A stretch of DNA of 64,000 nt from Nonomuraea guangzhouensis. GTDB taxonomy: Bacteria > Actinomycetota > Actinomycetes > Streptosporangiales > Streptosporangiaceae. A program made the translations under genes and the position numbers. Shown here in pieces: positions 51,739 to 59,549 of the stretch. The stretch is taken from assembly GCF_019396345.1 (NCBI RefSeq), contig NZ_JAHKRM010000019.1, forward strand, positions 62,001 through 126,000, in the 5' to 3' direction. Under the pieces are notes generated by a model. The model had not been told where the DNA came from, did not search any database, and worked only from the letters and a program-made list of their open reading frames with translations. How positions within the stretch are numbered: the first letter of the stretch is position 1; each line of letters begins with the position of its first letter.

Positions 51739-51823
51739 TCAGCGTTGCCAGACGGCCATTCGACCAGCTTGCCGGCGGACGTTGCCTGGTGGAGCCGGGC
51801 CACCTCTCCCGTTCGGAGGCTTG

Positions 51824-52660
51824 TCATGAACGGCGGCGGCGAGCGGCTCTGATGCGGGCGAGGATGCGGGTCGTCTGGCGGGCGCCTGGTTGCCAGCCCT
51901 GCTGGATGAGGGTGTCCGCCACTTGATGGAGGAGGTCGGCGGTCTGGCCCGGGAAGATGTCTCGACGGACCGCGATGATCCGCCAGCCGAGGCCGCGCAG
52001 CTCCGCGCGGCGTCGCTCGTCGTGGAGTTGGTCGGCGGACGACGTGTGGTGCTGCTGACCGTCGTATTCGACCGCCACCTGGAAGTCCGGCCAGCCGAGG
52101 TCGAGGTAGGCGAAGCGGTCGTCCGCCAGGGGTACGCGGATCTGGGTGGTGGGTCTGGGGAGGCCGCCGTCCACGAGGATCACGCGTAGCCAGCTCTCCC
52201 GAGGCGAGCCGGCACCCCGGTCGGCGAGGCTCAGCGCGTCACGTTGGTGCCATGAGGTCGACTGGTGCCAGAGGGCCTCCAGATCCACTCCGCGCCGGAG
52301 GAACTGGTCCAGGGCGGCCACGGCCTCCATGCGGGGAAGCCAGCGGACGCAGTCGAGGGCCGTGCGCTCCTGGGTGGTGAGACGGACGCCCTCGTGCTCC
52401 GTTATGTCGTCGGCGGGCAGGGTGGTCACGTGGGTGACGCAGCCGGGGATCGCCAGGTGGCCGGGGGCTATGAGCTCAACCGGCCAGTCGTCCTCGGCGG
52501 TGTCGAGGCTCAGCACGTGCAGGCCCCAGATGTGGGCGGCCGTACGACGGCACGCGACCGCCTGGGGAACCGACTGTGTGACGCGCCGGGCCCGCTCCGC
52601 CAGAGAGGGCTGCAGGGAGGACTTGGCTGACAGGGAGGGTTCCGGGAGGGGTTGGTTCAC
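51824..52660 (-). CDS. DUF559 / Vsr-like endonuclease-fold protein
   Basis: A 278-residue protein. The C-terminal ~110 residues have the restriction-endonuclease-like pattern of DUF559/Vsr proteins: SPRESWLRVILVDGGLP, YLDLGWPDFQVAVEYDGQQH, DERRRAELRGLGWRIIAVRR. The acidic residues in WPDFQVAVEYDG are the presumed catalytic set. The N-terminal half (AHIWGLHVL, TERTALDCV-like QERTALDCVRWL) is like the AbiEi-type antitoxin-associated proteins common in actinobacteria. Function is not established. I place the start at GTG 52660, although the frame stays open to 52786 across the DnaA-box-like cluster. Confidence 0.75.
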   Translation of the reverse strand: MNQPLPEPSLSAKSSLQPSLAERARRVTQSVPQAVACRRTAAHIWGLHVLSLDTAEDDWPVELIAPGHLAIPGCVTHVTTLPADDITEHEGVRLTTQERTALDCVRWLPRMEAVAALDQFLRRGVDLEALWHQSTSWHQRDALSLADRGAGSPRESWLRVILVDGGLPRPTTQIRVPLADDRFAYLDLGWPDFQVAVEYDGQQHHTSSADQLHDERRRAELRGLGWRIIAVRRDIFPGQTADLLHQVADTLIQQGWQPGARQTTRILARIRAARRRRS

Positions 52661-53062
52661 GCTGTCCAGGATGGGTGAGCGGCCAAGCGATGGTCGGCGC
52701 CGAATCGGGTTCTGTGGATGGGCTGACACTCGTCCGCAGCGGCTGTGGATAGATAAACGGTTCAACAATCGCTTGTGGACAACCACGCGGCTACGACGAG
52801 GGATGTGTGCAAACCGGAAGGACGTCGGCGTCGAGCCGTTCCATTTCCGTCAGTGGATGTGTCCGTCGAGTTGGATGTCATTGATGGAGTTGCCGCCGGT
52901 GAAGGCGTGGCGGTTGGCGGTCCGGGGATCGAGGACGAGGGCACCGAGGCGCCATTGGTGCCGAGGTTGAGAAAGCGGTTCAGACTGGGATTGCAGCCGC
53001 GGGGCGACCGCCCTGCTGGCGCTCAGGCGGGCGCGGCCCCGACCATGTATGGTTCGCCGAGA
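52661..53062. other. 402-base stretch with no supported gene
   Basis: No frame here has both a ribosome site and protein-like composition. On the minus strand a short run (PRTANRHAFTGGNSINDIQL) in one frame and another (RIVADLGEPYMVGAAP) in a second frame look weakly protein-like but are broken by stops. They may be gene remnants. Three TGTGGA-type boxes lie at its left end. Confidence 0.4.
52713..52782. promoter_or_regulatory. three evenly spaced DnaA-box-like sequences
   Basis: TGTGGATGG (52713), TGTGGATAG (52744) and TGTGGACAA (52774) lie in the same orientation with start spacings of 31 and 30 bases, about three helical turns. The last is the exact complement of the actinobacterial DnaA box TTGTCCACA. 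They sit before the nuclease-like gene. There is no dnaA, dnaN or plasmid rep gene here, so a chromosomal origin is unlikely. Confidence 0.45.
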
Positions 53063-53281
53063 TCAGCGACGATGCGAATTCTGGCGCTCCCGGACGACCA
53101 GAACAAGCGTGACTATCGAGGTAGGCAGCAGAATAAGCTGCCCACCATTGAGCAGTAGTTGGCCCATGGTGCTGGAGCTAGTACCGGTCGCTATCCAGGT
53201 GACGATAGAAGCGACGGTCATAGCCAGTCCGACTATATTGAGTGCTAATATCGTGTATTTTATCTTCTGGTTTAGTTTCAC
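53063..53281 (-). CDS. small two-helix membrane protein
   Basis: A 72-residue frame starting at GTG (VKLNQKIKYTILALNIVGLA) with AGAGAG upstream. Two hydrophobic segments are clear: YTILALNIVGLAMTVASIVT and QLILLPTSIVTLVLVV, separated by a Ser/Thr/Gly turn and followed by a basic tail (RERQNSHRR). Base composition is clearly less G+C-rich than the rest of the window, suggesting recent acquisition. A TTG start 33 bases earlier is possible. No family is recognised. Confidence 0.5.
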   Translation of the reverse strand: MKLNQKIKYTILALNIVGLAMTVASIVTWIATGTSSSTMGQLLLNGGQLILLPTSIVTLVLVVRERQNSHRR

Positions 53282-53539
53282 ATGAAACTCTCTACTGATG
53301 GATGATGCAGCCAAATAGGAAGCCGTCTACGCCAGCGCTCGATCCCGAGACCTTCGCCCGCCGACTCCGCGGACACACCCTTATCCACAGGCGCCGCTAG
53401 GCCACAGCAGACCTCCTCTGATCGGCGACCCTCGGCGGACGGGGAAAGCAACCCCGTAGTTGGCCGCATAACCTTCAGGCACGGATTCCATCAGCGCCTG
53501 GGCCGACTCGACGTGGATGGGCAGCAGCGCCCTTCCGCA
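53282..53539. other. 258-base gap with one TTATCCACA box
   Basis: I see no gene here. A perfect TTATCCACA (DnaA-box sequence) lies at 53381-53389 in the orientation opposite to the cluster at 52713-52782. Confidence 0.4.
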
Positions 53540-54103
53540 TCAAGGCCGATATGGAGAACCTGTGGGACTCTTCACCGAATTTGCGCAGTTACCGCCTTCT
53601 GGGGAGAACGATATCTCCAACCAGTACGCTTGCCCGGATGGGTTCTTCTCCACGCTCGGCGACCAGAAATCAAAAATGATCTGGAGATCCGCCCTGAAAG
53701 CACCGAAGTTCTTTGAGAAGCACGTCTCGGAGGGCCATCCCTCCGTTGTTTGATAGCGTCTTCGCAGATCTTCGGTGCCATCTTTGGTCAGAACCCATCC
53801 GACCGCGCGAGCTTGCTCTTTGTAATAGGCGGCGACCTCGAGCGGAGAGCCGTTGAATCTGTATCGGCGCCCTACCTCCGCGATACCGTCCTCGTCCTCG
53901 CATGCCAACGATACGTACTGAACTCCCAGCGGTTCGGTCTGTGGCGCCGGTCGTCCGAGGATCGCATCGCGGCCGGCGAGCTCAGACCATGGCTCCGTGG
54001 GGTCGTTGACGCAGTCCAAGCCCGTCACTTTTTGGACTAACGAGCAGCCTGCAACGGCAGCAAGCATCACGGAAGCCAGCATGAGGCGGACTGATGATTT
54101 CAC
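53540..54103 (-). CDS. lipoprotein of unknown function
   Basis: A 187-residue protein with lipobox AAVAGC and lipidated Cys20, so anchored on the outer face of the membrane. The mature part has four further Cys (LDCVND, SLACEDE, SETCFSK, GGNCANS), which could form two disulfides, and aromatic-rich strands (LQIIFDFWSP, YWLEISFSPEGG). No family is recognised. It starts at GTG. The gene lies in the lower-G+C stretch with the small membrane protein gene, 41 bases after the LLM gene on the same strand. Confidence 0.7.
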   Translation of the reverse strand: MKSSVRLMLASVMLAAVAGCSLVQKVTGLDCVNDPTEPWSELAGRDAILGRPAPQTEPLGVQYVSLACEDEDGIAEVGRRYRFNGSPLEVAAYYKEQARAVGWVLTKDGTEDLRRRYQTTEGWPSETCFSKNFGAFRADLQIIFDFWSPSVEKNPSGQAYWLEISFSPEGGNCANSVKSPTGSPYRP

Positions 54104-54144
54104 GCGTGCTCGCTTCCGTACTCATCATGATCCGGAATTCTAGA

Positions 54145-55005
54145 TCATATTGCAGAAAACGCGCGCAGCTCCGGAAGGACGTCAGTGGCCAGCCGTTCCA
54201 GCTGCCCACGGAAGTCCGCCCCCACAGGCATGAGGTTCAACGAGGTGAACCCCAATCGCATCAACCCCAGCAACCCCTCCACCACCTCCCCGGCCGAGCC
54301 CGCCACCGTAAAGGGCTCGTCCGAGGCCGAGGTCCCGCCCACCAGCACCGGCACGTTGTACACGCATTCCACCTCCCGCCCCACCCGACCAGCCGACGCC
54401 AGCACCCGAGCCCGCATCCCCACCGCCACCTCAGGCGGCGCGAAGCCCAGCGACGGGATCCATCCGTCCGCCAGCTCCCCCGTGGCCGCCAGCGCCCGGT
54501 TGCCGTACGTGCCCAGCCAGATGGGGATCGGACTGACCGGCTTGGGCTCCATCGTGGCGTCCAGCGTGTGATAGCGGTCGCCCTGATAGCTGTACGACGG
54601 CGACGACCACAGCCCCCGGATGATGTGGATCGCCTCCACCATCCCGTCGACCTTCTCCCGCGGCGTCGGCACGCCCAGCCCGAACGCCCGGAACTCCTCG
54701 TCCGAATAGCCGCCGCCGAGCCCCAGGATCAACCGCCCCCCGGAGAGCCGGTGCAGTGACTCCGCCATCTTGGCCACCATCGCGGGCGGCCGGTACGGCA
54801 CCCCGAGGACCCGCGTGGCGACGCGGATCCGCGAGGTGGCGGCGGCGATCCAGGTGAGCAGCGTCCAGATCTCGTACGTCGGCGACGTGCCGCACGGATG
54901 GTCGGACGTCGACACGAAGTCGAACCCCAGCTCCTCGGCCAACCGCGCGTCCCCGACCGGATCGGCGCCCGGAGCCGCCGAAGCCGAGATACCCACACCG
55001 AACAT
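54145..55005 (-). CDS. LLM-class F420-dependent oxidoreductase
   Basis: A 286-residue luciferase-like TIM-barrel protein: GFDFVSTSDHPCGTSPTYE near the N-terminus, GGRLILGLGGGYSDEEFRAF in the cofactor region and PIPIWLGTYGNRAL in the C-terminal half. In actinobacteria most members of this shape use coenzyme F420, some FMN. The substrate is unknown. It is divergent from the marR gene across a 76-base region with a clear palindrome, so it is probably controlled by that regulator. Confidence 0.88.
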   Translation of the reverse strand: MFGVGISASAAPGADPVGDARLAEELGFDFVSTSDHPCGTSPTYEIWTLLTWIAAATSRIRVATRVLGVPYRPPAMVAKMAESLHRLSGGRLILGLGGGYSDEEFRAFGLGVPTPREKVDGMVEAIHIIRGLWSSPSYSYQGDRYHTLDATMEPKPVSPIPIWLGTYGNRALAATGELADGWIPSLGFAPPEVAVGMRARVLASAGRVGREVECVYNVPVLVGGTSASDEPFTVAGSAGEVVEGLLGLMRLGFTSLNLMPVGADFRGQLERLATDVLPELRAFSAI

Positions 55006-55044
55006 GTGCGCCGCCTCCCCAGATTTGGTTTACATGGAACCTAA

Positions 55045-55058
55045 AACCAAAGTTGGTT
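55045..55058. promoter_or_regulatory. palindrome in the LLM/MarR divergent promoter
   Basis: AACCAA-AG-TTGGTT is a perfect 6-bp inverted repeat with a 2-base spacer. A TTTGGTTT at 55024 pairs with AAAACCAA at 55043 as a second overlapping arrangement. Its place between divergent genes fits a MarR operator. Confidence 0.65.
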
Positions 55059-55081
55059 ACACGTCAACTAGTCTGAGCGGC

Positions 55082-55546
55082 ATGGGTGACCCGCGCTGGT
55101 TGGATGAGGCCGAGTTCCGGGCCTGGCTCGGCTACCGCCGGATGCGGCTGCTCCTGGACGCCCAGGTGAGCCGTGATCTGCTGCGGGATTCGGGATTGTC
55201 GGCCGCCGACTACGACGTGCTGTCGTCCCTGTCGTCAAGCGAGGGGCACCGGCGGCGGCTCACCAAGCTGGCCGAGCGGATGCTGTGGTCGAAGAGCCGG
55301 CTGTCGCGGCACATCTCACGGATGGAACAACGCGGCCTGGTGACCCGCGAGGAGTGCGAGACGGACGGCCGCGGTGCCGTGATCGTGCTGACCGAGGAGG
55401 GGCTGCGGGCCATCGAGGCGGCAGCCCCCGATCATGTGGAGTCGGTGCGCCGCCACTTCATCGACCTGCTGACTCCGGAGCAGATCGACGTCCTGGGGGC
55501 CGTCGCGAGCACCGTGCTGACCCACCTGGGGGAGGAGAGCGACTAG
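55082..55546 (+). CDS. MarR-family transcriptional regulator
   Basis: A 154-residue winged-helix protein: LSAADYDVLSSLSSSEGHRR, LTKLAERMLWSKSRLSRHIS as the recognition helix region, and QRGLVTREECETDGRGAVIV as the wing. MarR proteins are repressors released by phenolic or other small ligands. The likely targets are itself and the divergent LLM gene through the AACCAA palindrome. Its stop shares the tetranucleotide CTAG with the stop of the converging AHSA1 gene. Confidence 0.9.
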   Translation: MGDPRWLDEAEFRAWLGYRRMRLLLDAQVSRDLLRDSGLSAADYDVLSSLSSSEGHRRRLTKLAERMLWSKSRLSRHISRMEQRGLVTREECETDGRGAVIVLTEEGLRAIEAAAPDHVESVRRHFIDLLTPEQIDVLGAVASTVLTHLGEESD

Positions 55547-56373
55547 GACACCCAGATGGGGCTCCAGTCGGCCACCTCGTGGAAGCGCCGCAGCTCGGAG
55601 ATGCCGGACACGGTGCCGAGCCAGGCCGCGTACGGCGGGCGGTCGAATCCGCTCTGCACCATCGTCAACCGCGTCTTGCCGCCGGACTCCGCCAGCTCCC
55701 AGGTGCTGACCCCGACGCCGCCCCAGTCGACGGACAGCTTCCGCCCCGGCTCCAGCTCGACGATTTTCGCCGGATTGGGGTTGTCCGCCAGCCCGCCCAT
55801 GGCGAACCGGCCACCGACGTGCGGCTCGATCTCGATCGGGAACCCGAACCAGCGAGTCACCGTCTCCGAGTCGATCAGTGAGTCGAAGACCTTCTCCGCG
55901 GAGGCGGCGATCAGCACTTCCGCCCGCAGGTCGGAGGCGGTGAAGTCGGGCTTCGGAGTGAGCGGGCGGCCCTCGAAGTGCTCGGCCAGGTTCGCCAGCA
56001 TGAGGCACCAGTACGTCTGGATCACCCCGCGGATCGTCGACTCCGCGAGCGCCTCCTGGAAGTCGAAGTGGGTCTGCGACACCGACACGACGGTCGTCTC
56101 GGGGCCCTCCTCCTCCAGGCCGAACTCGACCGTGGTGTCCTCGCCGTCCAGCAGCCAGGAGAACCGCACCGTGCGCTCGTCGACGTGCAGCGGACGCTGG
56201 TGCGGCGCGTCGCCCTCGGGGGTGTGGCGCCCCCAGAACGCGTAGCGGTCCGGCAGGTCCACCTCGGCGTGCTCGGCCAGCCAGAGCCGCATCGTCGCGG
56301 CGTCGGTCAGCGCGTGGTGCACCTCCTTCACCGATGCCTGGACACGGGCGCGGACAGTCATGGGCTCACTCAT
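55543..56373 (-). CDS. SRPBCC/AHSA1-domain protein with two START-like domains
   Basis: A 276-residue protein with two SRPBCC/AHSA1-like halves. The first spans ~1-140 (VRARVQASVKEVHHALTD to TYWCLMLANLAEHFEG). The second spans ~150-270 (DLRAEVLIAASAEKVFDSLI, VTRWFGFPIEIEPHVGGRFA, and ending WLGTVSGISELRRF). These folds bind hydrophobic ligands. The ATG overlaps the HTH gene by eight bases, forming a regulator-sensor pair common in actinobacteria. The function is unknown beyond ligand binding. Confidence 0.85.
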   Translation of the reverse strand: MSEPMTVRARVQASVKEVHHALTDAATMRLWLAEHAEVDLPDRYAFWGRHTPEGDAPHQRPLHVDERTVRFSWLLDGEDTTVEFGLEEEGPETTVVSVSQTHFDFQEALAESTIRGVIQTYWCLMLANLAEHFEGRPLTPKPDFTASDLRAEVLIAASAEKVFDSLIDSETVTRWFGFPIEIEPHVGGRFAMGGLADNPNPAKIVELEPGRKLSVDWGGVGVSTWELAESGGKTRLTMVQSGFDRPPYAAWLGTVSGISELRRFHEVADWSPIWVS

Positions 56374-56923
56374 GTTCGTCTCCCTTGGGGTAACAGGCGA
56401 CGGCGAGCTTGAAGGCGTCACCTTCCGCTCCGCCGTACCTCGTGAACAGGTCTTGCAGCATCCCCTGCAGCTCGTTCAGGAACTCCTGACGGTCCTCGGG
56501 GCGCACGTGGATCTCCCCCGACAGCCCGATCGACGGCAGCTCCGTCGCGGTCCTGTCGAGTCCCGCGATGTCCGCCTGCACCTCTTCCATCAGGTCCAGC
56601 AGGTAACCCAGACTCAGCTCGTCCTGCGTCTTGCGCAGACCGATGCGGCCGACCAGGCGGGGTGACAGCCAGTACGAACGCGCGCCCGCCTGGTAGATGC
56701 CCTCGTGGACACCGCGCACCTTCCGCTCCGACACCAGGTCGACCAAGCCCGCGTCCACCAGCCGTTTGACGTGGTAGTAGACGCGCTGGGGCGTCTGACC
56801 GAGCCGGGCCGCGACCTCAGTGCAGGTGCGCGGCTCGGCCAGCTGCCGCAGCACCTCGACGCGCTGCGGCTTGAGCAGCGCCTCGGCCTGCTCGATCTGT
56901 TCCAGGTACAGGACATCTCTCAT
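56366..56923 (-). CDS. ArsR-type helix-turn-helix regulator
   Basis: A 185-residue protein. The N-terminal winged helix reads KPQRVEVLRQLAEPRTCTEV, AARLGQTPQRVYYHVKRLVD. The remainder is a helical domain (LGYLLDLMEEVQADIAGLDR). Such regulators sit with AHSA1 genes and control them. I use the ATG 56923 over that at 56935 because AAGGA lies at a better distance. The palindrome TTTACGTAAA at 56938-56947 directly upstream may be its operator. Confidence 0.82.
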   Translation of the reverse strand: MRDVLYLEQIEQAEALLKPQRVEVLRQLAEPRTCTEVAARLGQTPQRVYYHVKRLVDAGLVDLVSERKVRGVHEGIYQAGARSYWLSPRLVGRIGLRKTQDELSLGYLLDLMEEVQADIAGLDRTATELPSIGLSGEIHVRPEDRQEFLNELQGMLQDLFTRYGGAEGDAFKLAVACYPKGDEHE

Positions 56924-57000
56924 CGCAAAAATCATCCTTTACGTAAAACAGTATTTTGTCAATAGGGCATGCTCGAAGGAGCACCGCGCATCGGGGTCGA

Positions 57001-58023
57001 TCAGGGCCAGGAGCTGTCCTGGTCGGGGTCGCCGCCGTTCGACAGCAGGCGGAGGTCGGCCTCGACCATCGTCGCCACCAGTTCGTCGAACGGCATCGTC
57101 GGCTCCCAGCCGAGCTGCACCCGGGCCTTCTTGGGGTCGGCGCAGAGCAGGTCGACCTCGGCGGGCCGATGCAGGGCCTGGTCGGTGACGACGTACTGCT
57201 CCCAGTCCAGGGAGGCCGCCCTGAAGGCGGCCTCGACCAGCTCGCGGACCGACTTCATGCGCCCGGTGCCGATCACGTAGTCCTCGGGCGTGCCGGCTTG
57301 GAGCATGAGGTGCATGGCCCGTACGTAGTCGCCCGCGAAACCCCAGTCCCGCCGGGCCTCCAGGTTGCCGAGCCGGAGCTCGGTGGCGAGGCCGAGCTTG
57401 ATGCGCGCCACGCCGAGCGAGACCTTGCGGGTGACGAACTCGGCGCCACGCCGGGGCGACTCGTGGTTGAACAGGATGCCGGAGACCGCGTACATGCCGT
57501 AGGACTCGCGGTAGTTCTGCGTGAGGAAGTGCCCGTACGCCTTGGCCACGCCGTACGGCGAGCGCGGGTGGAAGGCGGTGCGCTCCGTCTGGGGCGTCTC
57601 GCTGACCTGGCCGAACATCTCCGACGACGAAGCCTGATAAAAGCGGATCTGGCCGGAGGCGGCGTTGCCGCGCGACACGCCGGAGCAGACCCGGATGGCC
57701 TCCAGCATGCGCAGCACGCCCATCCCCGTCACCTCGGCCGTGAGCTCCGCCTGCTCCCACGACATGGGCACGAACGAGATGGCGCCCAGGTTGTAGACCT
57801 CGTCGGGCTGAACCCGTTCCACCGCCGAGATCAGCGATCCCTGGTCGAGCAGGTCGCCGCGGACCACCTGAACGTCGGTCAGCAGCTTGCGCAGCCGCGA
57901 CACGCGCGGGTTGGCCTGGCCACGCGCCAGCCCCCACACCTCGTACCCCTGACCGAGCAGGTACTCCGCCAAATAGGAACCGTCCTGGCCGGTGATGCCG
58001 GTGATCAGAGCGCGCCTGGCCAA
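57001..58023 (-). CDS. gmd: GDP-mannose 4,6-dehydratase
   Basis: A 340-residue extended SDR: NAD(P) motif GITGQDG at 9-15, the active-site strand FYQASSSEMFG with Ser/Glu, YGVAK with catalytic Tyr and Lys, and RRDWGFAGDYV near the C-terminus. It makes GDP-4-keto-6-deoxy-D-mannose, the precursor of GDP-fucose, GDP-rhamnose and related sugars. It starts at TTG with SD GGGAGGA. It is divergent from the GT4 gene across a region with a KstR-type site. No downstream epimerase or reductase gene is present in the window. Confidence 0.92.
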   Translation of the reverse strand: MARRALITGITGQDGSYLAEYLLGQGYEVWGLARGQANPRVSRLRKLLTDVQVVRGDLLDQGSLISAVERVQPDEVYNLGAISFVPMSWEQAELTAEVTGMGVLRMLEAIRVCSGVSRGNAASGQIRFYQASSSEMFGQVSETPQTERTAFHPRSPYGVAKAYGHFLTQNYRESYGMYAVSGILFNHESPRRGAEFVTRKVSLGVARIKLGLATELRLGNLEARRDWGFAGDYVRAMHLMLQAGTPEDYVIGTGRMKSVRELVEAAFRAASLDWEQYVVTDQALHRPAEVDLLCADPKKARVQLGWEPTMPFDELVATMVEADLRLLSNGGDPDQDSSWP

Positions 58024-58103
58024 GGGGTCCTCCCACTATCACGACCGCGTCCGTTTGGACGGGAATGTACAGCTAAGCGCCTCGATACAGCACCAAAGCC
58101 TCC

Positions 58104-58117
58104 TAGAACACGTTCCA
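58104..58117. promoter_or_regulatory. KstR-type operator between gmd and the glycosyltransferase
   Basis: TAGAACACGTTCCA matches TnnAACnnGTTnnA at every fixed base. It lies 80 bases upstream of gmd and 161 bases upstream of the GT4 gene. A link between steroid regulation and a sugar-nucleotide enzyme is unexpected. The rest of the 255-base gap shows no gene. Confidence 0.65.
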
Positions 58118-58278
58118 CCGAACCGCGCTCGGTCATGCCAACATCGCAGTTCGCACGGCCTTTGGCGGCAGTTGTGAACAATTCCAGATGACCTACCGAA
58201 TGGTAGCCTTCTCGGACTAAGGTCATCTTCACGGTACACGCCCATCTCTGGGTGCTTACCGGCGAGAAAGGGGTGTCC

Positions 58279-59517
58279 GTGAGCGACACGCTGCGGATCG
58301 CACTGCTGTCCTACCGCAGCAAGCCGACCTGTGGCGGCCAGGGTGTCTACCTCCGCCACCTGAGCCGCGAGCTGGTCGCCCTTGGGCATCACGTCGAGGT
58401 GTTCTCCGGCCAGCCGTACCCGGAGCTGGACGAGGGCGTGATCCTCCAGAAGGTGCCGAGTCTCGACCTCTACCGCGACGAGGACCCGTTCAGGACCCCG
58501 AAGCTGCACGAGTACCGCGACTGGATCGACTGGCTGGAAGTCGGCACCATGTGGACCGCCGGGTTCCCCGAGCCGCTGACGTTCACGCTGCGGGCGCACC
58601 GCGCGCTGAAGAAGCGGGTCGGCGACTTCGACGTCGTCCAGGACAACCAGACGCTCGGTTACGGGCTGCTCGGCATCCAGAAGCTGTTCCCGGTGGTCGG
58701 CACCATCCACCACCCGATCAGCGTGGACCGGCGCATCGAGCTGGAGGCCGCCACCGGCGCCAAGAAGCTGACCATGCGCCGCTGGTACGCGTTCGTGAAG
58801 ATGCAGGCCAAGGTCGCGCCCCGGCTGAGCCCGATCCTGACCGTCAGCGAGTCGTCGCTGGCCGACATCCACCGCGACTTCAACGTTCCGCAGGCGAACA
58901 TGCGCCTGATCCCGCTCGGCGTCGACACCCGCTATTTCCACCCACGTCCCGAGAAGCCGAAGAAAAAGGGCTCGATCGTGGCGGTGGCCAGTGCCGACTC
59001 CCCCATGAAGGGCGTCGCCACGCTGCTGCGGGCCGTGGCCAAGCTGGCCACCGAGCGCGACGTCAGCCTCACCGTGGTCAGCAAGCCGACCGCCGGCGGG
59101 CCCACCGAGCAGCTCGTACAGGAGCTGTCGCTGCAGGACCGGGTCCGCTTCGTGCACGGCATCTCCGACGACGAGCTGGGCGAGCTCATCGCCACCTCTG
59201 AAGTCTCCGTGGTGCCCTCGTTGTACGAGGGGTTCTCGCTGCCGGCCGTGGAGCACATGGCCTGCGGCACGCCGCTGGTCGCCAGCCGTACGGGCGCGCT
59301 GCCCGAGGTGGTGGGGGACGCCGCGATCCAGGTCGCGCCCGGCGACGCCGAGGAGCTGGCCGCGGTGCTGCGCCGCCTGCACGACTCCCCGGAGGAGCGC
59401 GAGCGGGTGGGCAAGGCCGGATACGAGCGGGTCATGGAGCGTTACACCTGGCGTGTCGTCGCCAAGAAGACCGTCGAGGCGTACCGCGAGGCCATCGCGG
59501 CCCGCCGTACCCGCTGA
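58279..59517 (+). CDS. glycosyltransferase family 4
   Basis: A 412-residue GT-B enzyme. The N-domain has GGQGVYLRHLSRELVALGHH, the acceptor-side Gly-rich loop. The C-domain has SLYEGFSLPAVEHMACGTPL with the E-x7-E nucleotide-sugar signature. It transfers a sugar from an NDP (possibly GDP) donor with retention. A donor made by the divergent Gmd is attractive but not shown. I chose GTG 58279 after GAGAAAGGGG. It leads the plus-strand group GT4, methyltransferase, toroid protein. Confidence 0.9.
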   Translation: MSDTLRIALLSYRSKPTCGGQGVYLRHLSRELVALGHHVEVFSGQPYPELDEGVILQKVPSLDLYRDEDPFRTPKLHEYRDWIDWLEVGTMWTAGFPEPLTFTLRAHRALKKRVGDFDVVQDNQTLGYGLLGIQKLFPVVGTIHHPISVDRRIELEAATGAKKLTMRRWYAFVKMQAKVAPRLSPILTVSESSLADIHRDFNVPQANMRLIPLGVDTRYFHPRPEKPKKKGSIVAVASADSPMKGVATLLRAVAKLATERDVSLTVVSKPTAGGPTEQLVQELSLQDRVRFVHGISDDELGELIATSEVSVVPSLYEGFSLPAVEHMACGTPLVASRTGALPEVVGDAAIQVAPGDAEELAAVLRRLHDSPEERERVGKAGYERVMERYTWRVVAKKTVEAYREAIAARRTR

Positions 59518-59549
59518 CCGAAGCTTCGAGATTTCAAGGAGATCGATAA

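Noticed and set aside
52775..53158. 127-codon plus-strand frame
   Set aside because: No ribosome site, no recognisable fold and a mixed composition. It overlaps the small membrane gene on the other strand.
52713..53389. Chromosomal replication origin
   Set aside because: Only four boxes, and no dnaA, dnaN, parAB or rep genes nearby.
53513..53753. Short plus-strand frames inside the lipoprotein gene
   Set aside because: They are antisense to a frame with a clear lipobox and conserved-looking Cys pattern.
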